Part shown: one piece after another, positions 58,311-64,000 of the stretch
How the letters are laid out: each line of letters begins with the position of its first letter
Numbering within the stretch: position 1 is the stretch's first letter
From: Solimonas aquatica
Lineage (GTDB): Bacteria; Pseudomonadota; Gammaproteobacteria; Nevskiales; Nevskiaceae
Assembly: GCF_900111015.1 (NCBI RefSeq)
Contig: NZ_FOFS01000009.1
Location: forward strand, 1-64,000
Direction of reading: 5' to 3'
Length of the DNA: 64,000 nt
Notes under the pieces: generated by a model
Told to the model about the DNA's origin: nothing
Databases searched by the model: none
The model's input: only the letters and a program-made list of their open reading frames with translations
Translations under genes and position numbers: made by a program

Positions 58311-58595
58311 GTGTCCACCACCTCACTGAAAATTCCCGAAGACGTGAAGCAGCTGGCTGTCGCTGCCGCCAAGCAACAGGGCATCACCCCGCACGCCTTC
58401 ATGGTCGATGCTATCCGTGTCGCGGCGAGCAATGCAGAGAAGCACTCACGCTTCGTCGCGGATGCGCTAGCCGCCAGGGCAAACGTGCTTGAATCCGGCA
58501 AGGGCTACGCAGCCGAGGATGTTCATGCCTATCTGCGGGCGCGGGCACAGGGCAAGCCCGCAGCCAAACCGAAGGCTAAGTCTTGGCGCGGATAA
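58311..58595 (+). CDS. Antitoxin, ribbon-helix-helix type
   Basis: This 94-residue protein starts with GTG and has a CopG/RHH-like N-terminus (STTSLKIPEDVKQLAVAAAKQQGITPHAFMVDAIR, about 2-36). A flexible Ala/Lys-rich C-terminus (RAQGKPAAKPKAKSWRG) should wrap the toxin. It overlaps the toxin gene by 13 bp. A palindrome upstream may be its operator. The longer frame upstream to 58062 crosses the REP and the MAPEG repeat and is not credible. Confidence 0.82.
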   Translation: MSTTSLKIPEDVKQLAVAAAKQQGITPHAFMVDAIRVAASNAEKHSRFVADALAARANVLESGKGYAAEDVHAYLRARAQGKPAAKPKAKSWRG

Positions 58596-58879
58596 TCTAT
58601 GCCGCGCAGGCCTTGGCGGACCTTGATCGCGTCACCCGCTTTCTGGTTCAGAACGATCCGGCTGCAGCTCTGGCAACCGTTGACCTCATAACTGAAGCCG
58701 TACAAGTTCTCGCCAACCATCCCCTGATCGGGCGCCCCACAGAGCAAGACTTGCGAGAACTGGTCATCTCGCGTGGCGCTTCAGGCTATCTGGCCCTGTA
58801 CAGCTACGAGGCGGAACACGACATCGTTTTCGTTCTGGCCGTCCGGCATCAGCGCGAAGCCGGCTACACGCCTGAATAG
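58583..58879 (+). CDS. RelE/ParE-superfamily toxin
   Basis: This 98-residue protein begins with TTG inside the antitoxin gene. It has the ParE/RelE pattern: IIYAAQALADLDRVTRFL, NHPLIGRPTEQDLRELVISRGASGYLALYSY, and the terminal strand DIVFVLAVRHQREAGY. The motif arrangement is closest to ParE/plasmid-stabilisation types (gyrase poisons), but mRNA cleavage cannot be excluded. It is translationally coupled to the antitoxin. Confidence 0.85.
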   Translation: MARIIYAAQALADLDRVTRFLVQNDPAAALATVDLITEAVQVLANHPLIGRPTEQDLRELVISRGASGYLALYSYEAEHDIVFVLAVRHQREAGYTPE

Positions 58880-58967
58880 CACACCGCTCTTTGTCAGAAC
58901 CGCCTGCCGCCTAAGCTGAGCGCCAGCCCCCGACGCCGGCAGCTCAGCGCTCCAGCTTCTGTGCGTC

Positions 58968-59024
58968 CTTCAGAACACCCACACCGCCGCCCGCACCGTC
59001 AGCGCCAACAGCACCAGCGAAGAC
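58968..59024. repeat. MAPEG gene 3' end, direct repeat copy B
   Basis: This is the intact counterpart of 58136-58192, containing the stop and last 17 or so codons of the MAPEG gene. Together the copies enclose about 775 bp carrying only the toxin-antitoxin pair. Confidence 0.8.
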
Positions 59025-59392
59025 ACCGAGAAGATCGCGAAGCGCACTTCGATCTTGTTCACCAGCACCTGCACCAGGCTGTGCACCACGCGTAGCAGCA
59101 CATAGGTCCAGGCCAGGTACAGGCTCACCGGCGTGCCGTCGCCGATGATGGCCAGGGTCAGCGCCACGGCGTAGAACAGCGTGGGCTGCTCCATCAGATG
59201 GTTGTAGTTGTCGGCCTTCCATCGCACCGTGGCCGGTAGCAGGGCCATCTGCTCGCCGCGCGGCGCCTGCGGGTCCATGCGCATTTTCATCTGCACGATG
59301 GCGGGAATGCGCGTGGCGTACATCCAGGCCCAGATCACGAAGGACCAGAGCACCAGCGCGATCACCGGCTGCAGTATGGACATGGTCAGCAT
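58970..59392 (-). CDS. MAPEG-family membrane protein
   Basis: This 140-residue four-helix membrane protein has the MAPEG features VRWKADNYNHLMEQPTLFYAVAL and WTYVLLRVVHSLVQVLVNKIEVRF. The family includes glutathione S-transferase-like enzymes of detoxication; substrates of bacterial members are mostly unknown. The start at 59392 is preceded by GGGG six bases upstream; ATG 59383 is also possible. Its 3' end is duplicated at 58136-58192. Confidence 0.85.
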   Translation of the reverse strand: MLTMSILQPVIALVLWSFVIWAWMYATRIPAIVQMKMRMDPQAPRGEQMALLPATVRWKADNYNHLMEQPTLFYAVALTLAIIGDGTPVSLYLAWTYVLLRVVHSLVQVLVNKIEVRFAIFSVSSLVLLALTVRAAVWVF

Positions 59393-59480
59393 CGAAAGCC
59401 CCGTCACTTGTCTTGATCTGGCTCGCAGCATAGCGCAAGGGAATCGGAACAGCCCCCGCGCCGTGCCCGCATCGATGGGA

Positions 59481-60893
59481 TCAGGACGCCGGCAACTCCT
59501 TCACGTCCCAGCCACCACCCAGCGCCTTGATCAGCGTGATGCTGGCCTGCAGGCGGTTGTTGATGATGCCCAGCTGGCTGCGCTGGCTGCTCAGCGCCGT
59601 GGCCTGTGCGGCGGCGACGCTGGCGTAATCCACGGTGCCGGCCTTGTACTGATTCAGGGTCAGCTCGGCGGCCTGCAGCGCGGCCTGCGTGGCGGCGTCC
59701 TGCATCTGCTGCTCGCGCCGCAGAACCGCGAGCTGCGCCAGCGCATCCTCCACTTCCTGGAAAGCGGTGAGCACGCTGAGACGGTAGCTCGCCACCTGCC
59801 CGTCGTAGGCCGCATGCGCGGCTTCGACCTGCGCGCTGCGCGCGCCACCGTCGAACAGCGTGGCCGCCAGCTGCGGCCCCAGCGACCACACGCGATAAGG
59901 TGCTTCGAACCAGTGCGCGAAGCGGGAACTGTCATAGCCGCCGGAAGCGGAGAAACTGAGATCAGGGTAGTAAGCCGCCACCGCCACGCCGATCTGGGCA
60001 TTGGCCGCCGCCATCGCGCGCTCGGCGGCGGCGACATCGGGCCGGCGCTGCAGCAGCGCCGCCGGCAGCGCGGCGGGAATCGCCGGCGGCTCGTAGCGAT
60101 ACGGCGTCGGCGCCAGCGCAAACTCCGCCGGCGGCTTGCCGACCAGCACCGCGATGGCGTGCTCGTATTGCGCGCGCTGCGCCTGCAGATCGATGGCGGC
60201 GGCCTGCGCGTTCTGCAGCTGCGCCTGCGCGCTGATCACATCGGCGCGCGTCGCCACACCGGCGGCATAACGGTTCTGGGCGATCTGATAGCTGCGCTGA
60301 TAGGCGGCGATGGTCGCCTCGTACAGGCGCTGCTGCTCGTCGACGGCGCGCAGCTGGAAGTACGCGCTGGCCAGCTCGGCCTGCAGGCTCAGGCGGGCAT
60401 TGGCCAGATCGGCGGCACTGGCCTGCGCACTGGCGCGCTGCGCCTCCACGTTGCGGCGCAGCTTGCCCCAGAGATCCAGCTCCCAGGCGGCATCGAGTCC
60501 GGCGCTGTAGCTGTTGCTCACGCCCGACACGCTGCTGGCGCTGCCGCGCCCGCTGCGCGTGACGGCCGCACTGGCGCCCACGCTCGGCAGCTGCGCGGCG
60601 CGGGCATTGCGCAGCAGCGCATGCGCCTGCCGATAAGCCGCCTCGCTGACGGCGATGCTGGCATTGGCGCGATTGAGTTCGGCCTGCAGCGCATCCAGCT
60701 GCGCATCACCGAAGCGCTGCCACCAGTCGCCGCGCGCCAGATCGTCGGCCGGCGCCGCCGGCTGCCAGCCCTCCGCCTCCTTGAACTGCGCGGGTGCCGT
60801 AAGCTCCGGCGCGTGGTAATCCGGCCCCACCGCGCAGGCGCCGCAGGCTGCGGCAGCCAGCAGCGACAGGCTGCGGATGATCGTAGTGCTCAT
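59481..60893 (-). CDS. Outer-membrane efflux lipoprotein (OprM/NodT family)
   Basis: This 470-residue protein is the outer-membrane channel of a tripartite efflux pump. The signal peptide ends with a lipobox ([14 protein letters not shown]), so it is probably lipid-anchored. Two outer-membrane-efflux-protein repeats follow (about 55-250 and 270-465), with typical coiled-coil stretches rich in Ala and Gln. The ATG at 60893 overlaps the stop of the RND pump gene as ATGA. The order RND pump then channel resembles muxABC-opmB of Pseudomonas. Confidence 0.92.
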   Translation of the reverse strand: MSTTIIRSLSLLAAAACGACAVGPDYHAPELTAPAQFKEAEGWQPAAPADDLARGDWWQRFGDAQLDALQAELNRANASIAVSEAAYRQAHALLRNARAAQLPSVGASAAVTRSGRGSASSVSGVSNSYSAGLDAAWELDLWGKLRRNVEAQRASAQASAADLANARLSLQAELASAYFQLRAVDEQQRLYEATIAAYQRSYQIAQNRYAAGVATRADVISAQAQLQNAQAAAIDLQAQRAQYEHAIAVLVGKPPAEFALAPTPYRYEPPAIPAALPAALLQRRPDVAAAERAMAAANAQIGVAVAAYYPDLSFSASGGYDSSRFAHWFEAPYRVWSLGPQLAATLFDGGARSAQVEAAHAAYDGQVASYRLSVLTAFQEVEDALAQLAVLRREQQMQDAATQAALQAAELTLNQYKAGTVDYASVAAAQATALSSQRSQLGIINNRLQASITLIKALGGGWDVKELPAS

Positions 60894-63800
60894 GCTTGCA
60901 GCTCCAGGGAACCGCCTGGCGGCGGGCCGAAGCGCCGCTGCCAGCGGCGCCTGCTCCAGTGCCGGAAGCGGTCGAGATACAGATAGATCACCGGGGTGGT
61001 GTACAGGGTCAGCGCCTGGCTCAGCAGCAGGCCGCCGACGATGGCGATGCCCAGCGGCCGGCGCAGCTCGGCCCCCATGCCGGTGGCCAGGGCCAGCGGC
61101 AGCGCGCCGAACATCGCTGCCAGCGTGGTCATCATGATCGGGCGGAAGCGCAGCAGGCAGGCCTGGTAAATCGCCTCGCGCGGTGACAGGCCCTGACTGC
61201 GTTCGGCCTCCAGCGCGAAGTCGATCATCATGATCGCGTTCTTCTTGACGATGCCGATCAGCAGGATGATGCCGATCAGCGCGATCAGGGTGAAGGCCTT
61301 GCCGCAGATCAGCAGCGCCAGCAGCGCGCCCACGCCCGCCGACGGCAGGGTGGAGAGAATGGTCAGGGGATGCACATAGCTTTCGTAGAGCATGCCCAGC
61401 ACCACGTACACCGCCGCCAGCGCCGCCAGAATCAGCAGCGGGGTGTTGCCGCTGCTGTCCTGCGCGGTGCGCGCGGTGCCGGCGAAGCCGCCGTGGATGC
61501 TGGCCGGCACATGCAGACGCAGCATCGCGGCGCGGATCGTTGCCTCGGCCTCGGCCAGCGTGCGCTTGGGCGCCAGATCGAAAGACAGCGTGCTGGCGGC
61601 AAACTGGCCCTGATGATTCACCGCCAGCGGCGCGCTGCCGGGCACCAGAGTGGCGAAGGCCGAGAGCGGCACCATGGTTTCCTGCGTGCCGCTCACCGGA
61701 CTGCCGGTGGAAGCGCCGCGGGTGTTGCCGGTGCTGACGTTCTTGGCATTGAGCACGGCATCGCTGCCGCTGGCGCTGCTGCCGCCCGAGGAATAAGTGC
61801 TGCTCGCGGCATTGCTGGACTGCGTGCCGCTGGCGGCGGCGCCGGACACACTCACCCACAGCTGCTTCAAGGTCTCCGGGCTCTGCAGGAAACGCGGCGC
61901 CAGCTCCATCACCACCGAATACTGATTGGTGCTGTCGTAGATGGTGGACACCGTGCGCTGACCGAAAGCATCGTAGAGCGTGTTGTCGATCTGCCGTGCG
62001 TTCAGGCCCAGGCGCGCGGCGGTCAGTCGATCCACCTGCACCTGGGTCTGCAAGCCCGCGTCCTGCTGGTCACTGTTCACATCCAGCAGCACCGGATCGT
62101 CCTGCAGCGCTTCCACCAGCTTGGGCGTCCACTCGCGCAGCAGGGCGGTGTCGTCGGCCTGCAAGGTGTACTGATAGGTGGAATTGGCCTGGCGCCCGCC
62201 CACGCGCAGGGTCTGTTCGGGCATGAAGAACAGCCGCGCGCCCGGCACCTGCGCGGCCTGCTGGCGCAGGCGCGCGATCACGCTGCTGATGTCCTCCTTG
62301 CGCTCGCTCAGCGGCTTGAGCGTGATGAACATGGTGCCGGAGTTGGTGCTGCGGCCGCCGGTGAAGGCGACGAAGGCCTGCACCGCCGGATCAGCCTTCA
62401 CGATCGCGGCAAAGGCCTGCAGCTTGTCGCGCATGGCCTGGAAGGAAATGCTCTGGTCGCCGCGGATATTGCCCATCATCGAGCCGTTGTCCTCGCTGGG
62501 GAAGAAGCCCTTGGGCGAGACGATGAACAGCCAGATGTTGAGCAGCACCGTGAGCAGCAGCATCAGCGCCGTGAGTCCGGCATTGTCCAGGGCCCAGCCC
62601 AGGCTGCGCCGGTACCCGTCGAGCATGCCGGCATACAGCCTTGCGCCCCAGCGGTTCCTGGGTTCATGCGTTTCGGTCCTGGGCTTGAGCAGACGCGCGC
62701 ACATCATCGGTGTGGTGACCAGCGAGACCAGCAGCGAGACCAGCACCGCCACCGCCAGCACCACCGCGAATTCGCGGAACAGACGTCCCACCATGCCGCT
62801 CATCAGCAGGATCGGCAGGAATACCGCCACCAGCGACAGACTCATCGACAGCACGGTGAAGCCGATCTCGCGCGCACCCTGCAGCGCGGCTTCCAGCCGC
62901 GTCTTGCCGGCCTCCAGATGTCGCGAGATGTTTTCCAGCACCACCACCGCGTCATCGACCACGAAGCCGGTGGCGATGGTCAGCGCCATCAGCGAAAGAT
63001 TGTTCAGGGAGTAGCCAAGCAGCAGCATCACGCCGAAGGTGCCCAGCAGCGACACCGGCACCGCCACCGAGGGAATCAGGGTGGCGCGCCAGTCACGCAA
63101 GAACAGGAACACCACCAGCACCACCAGCAGCACCGACACCAGCAGGCTCACCTCCACCTCGTGCAGCGAACGGCGGATCGACAGGCTGCTGTCGCGCACC
63201 AGACTCACCTGCACCGAGGCCGGCAGCGCCGCCTGCAGCTGCGGCAGCAAGGCCTTGAGCTGATCGATGGTGGCGATGACATTGGCGCCCGGCTGCTTGG
63301 TGATCAGCACCAGCACCGCCGGCCGGCCGTTGTACAGGCCTTCGTTGCGCACGTTCTCGACGCTGTCCCTGATCTCGGCCACGTCGGTCAGCCGCACCGC
63401 CACGCCCTTGCGGTAGGCGATCAGCAGATCCTGATAGTCGGCGGCGCGACGCGTGCGGTCGTTGGTGTAGATCTGCCAGCGCAGGCCGCCGCCCTCCACC
63501 GCGCCCTTGGGACTGTTGGCATTGGCCGCCGACAGCGCGGAGCGCACGTCTTCCAGGCCGATGCCGTACTTGAACAGCGCCTCGGGATTGAGCTCCACGC
63601 GCACCGCCGGTGCCGAAGCCCCGCTGACATCCACCTGTCCCACGCCGCTCACCTGCGACAGGCGCTGCTGCACCACGGTGGAAGCCGCGTCGTAAATCTG
63701 CGCGCGGCTGAGCGTGGGCGAGGTCAGCGCCAGAATCAGGATCGGCATGTCGGCCGGATTCATCTTGCGGTAGGTGGGATTGCTCTTCAGCGCCACCGGC

Positions 63801-64000
63801 AGATCCACGCGCGCGGCATTGATCGCCGCCTGCACATCGCGCGCCGCGCCATCGATGTCGCGGCTCAGGTCGAACTGCAGCGTGATGCGCGTGCTGCCCA
63901 AGGAACTCTGGGAGCTCATCTCGGTGACATCGGCAATCGTGCCCAGGTGCCGCTCCAGCGGCGTGGCCACGGTGGCCGCCATGGTTTCCGGGCTGGCGCC
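60890..64000 (-). CDS. RND multidrug efflux permease, MdtC/MuxC-like (N-terminus beyond the window)
   Basis: 1036 residues of a hydrophobe/amphiphile efflux-1 RND pump are present; the gene continues past position 64000, so about the first 45 residues are missing. It begins here with [20 protein letters not shown]. Membrane features include [53 protein letters not shown] with the proton-relay Asp pair, and the C-terminal [16 protein letters not shown]. Residues in the second periplasmic loop include an unusual Ser/Gly/Ala-rich insert (nt about 61672-61848). Coupling to the channel gene and the MdtC-like helices support an export role. Confidence 0.93.
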   Translation of the reverse strand, partial: GASPETMAATVATPLERHLGTIADVTEMSSQSSLGSTRITLQFDLSRDIDGAARDVQAAINAARVDLPVALKSNPTYRKMNPADMPILILALTSPTLSRAQIYDAASTVVQQRLSQVSGVGQVDVSGASAPAVRVELNPEALFKYGIGLEDVRSALSAANANSPKGAVEGGGLRWQIYTNDRTRRAADYQDLLIAYRKGVAVRLTDVAEIRDSVENVRNEGLYNGRPAVLVLITKQPGANVIATIDQLKALLPQLQAALPASVQVSLVRDSSLSIRRSLHEVEVSLLVSVLLVVLVVFLFLRDWRATLIPSVAVPVSLLGTFGVMLLLGYSLNNLSLMALTIATGFVVDDAVVVLENISRHLEAGKTRLEAALQGAREIGFTVLSMSLSLVAVFLPILLMSGMVGRLFREFAVVLAVAVLVSLLVSLVTTPMMCARLLKPRTETHEPRNRWGARLYAGMLDGYRRSLGWALDNAGLTALMLLLTVLLNIWLFIVSPKGFFPSEDNGSMMGNIRGDQSISFQAMRDKLQAFAAIVKADPAVQAFVAFTGGRSTNSGTMFITLKPLSERKEDISSVIARLRQQAAQVPGARLFFMPEQTLRVGGRQANSTYQYTLQADDTALLREWTPKLVEALQDDPVLLDVNSDQQDAGLQTQVQVDRLTAARLGLNARQIDNTLYDAFGQRTVSTIYDSTNQYSVVMELAPRFLQSPETLKQLWVSVSGAAASGTQSSNAASSTYSSGGSSASGSDAVLNAKNVSTGNTRGASTGSPVSGTQETMVPLSAFATLVPGSAPLAVNHQGQFAASTLSFDLAPKRTLAEAEATIRAAMLRLHVPASIHGGFAGTARTAQDSSGNTPLLILAALAAVYVVLGMLYESYVHPLTILSTLPSAGVGALLALLICGKAFTLIALIGIILLIGIVKKNAIMMIDFALEAERSQGLSPREAIYQACLLRFRPIMMTTLAAMFGALPLALATGMGAELRRPLGIAIVGGLLLSQALTLYTTPVIYLYLDRFRHWSRRRWQRRFGPPPGGSLELQA

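Overview
The window is GC-rich, densely packed chromosomal DNA from a free-living gammaproteobacterium. The evidence is a tmRNA with an ANDANYALAA-type tag, type II secretion (T2SS) pseudopilins, OmpW and HemN controlled from a shared region with FNR/Anr-type boxes, and the order fabD-fabG-acpP-fabF-pabB-pabC-mltG-tmk-holB-pilZ, which resembles pseudomonads and xanthomonads. Nevskiales (Solimonadaceae) would fit, but this is a guess from gene content. Almost everything is housekeeping or conserved accessory metabolism. No prophage, integrase, transposase gene or CRISPR array was seen.

Layout. 0-4.6 kb: ssrA (tmRNA), an HtrA/DegS-type protease, two unknown genes, an ECF-like sigma factor and a DMT transporter. 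4.6-6.8 kb: hemN and ompW diverge across two FNR-like sites. 6.9-13.4 kb: an AraC-type regulator diverges from a fused isobutyryl-CoA mutase (icmF), a thiolase and a 3-hydroxyacyl-CoA dehydrogenase, a plausible branched/short-chain acyl-CoA route. 13.5-17.4 kb: a small exported protein, yheS and a cNMP-binding/rhodanese fusion. 17.4-27.0 kb (minus strand): rhombosortase-fabD-fabG-acpP-fabF-pabB-pabC-[MITE-like element]-mltG-tmk-holB-pilZ. 27.1-33.3 kb: gspG-H-I-J-K-L-M-N and nudJ, tightly overlapped. 33.3-44.1 kb: SRPBCC protein, mnmA, acnB, a transglutaminase-like protein, a methyltransferase, a His-tailed DMT transporter and acnA. 44.1-44.9 kb: a 740-bp gene-free imperfect inverted repeat. 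44.9-51.4 kb: branched-chain amino-acid genes leuA (with a Leu-rich leader peptide), pssA, ilvC and ilvH on the minus strand, with ilvI inverted onto the plus strand. 51.5-55.9 kb: ClC channel, crotonase-family enzyme and an isocitrate dehydrogenase. 55.9-59.4 kb: a more accessory stretch with an AT-richer HNH-type gene, YitT, TspO, and a toxin-antitoxin pair bracketed by 57-bp direct repeats of the MAPEG gene end. 59.5-64 kb: an outer-membrane efflux protein and an RND pump that runs off the window.

The most notable signals are: the Leu leader peptide before leuA, apparently leaderless; the 282-bp element with 31-bp terminal inverted repeats between pabC and mltG; the duplicated MAPEG 3' end flanking the toxin-antitoxin pair; a PabB with the TrpE-type PIAGT motif instead of PIKGT; a rhombosortase translationally linked to fabD and divergent from the T2SS pseudopilins; and a 25-His tail on a DMT transporter.
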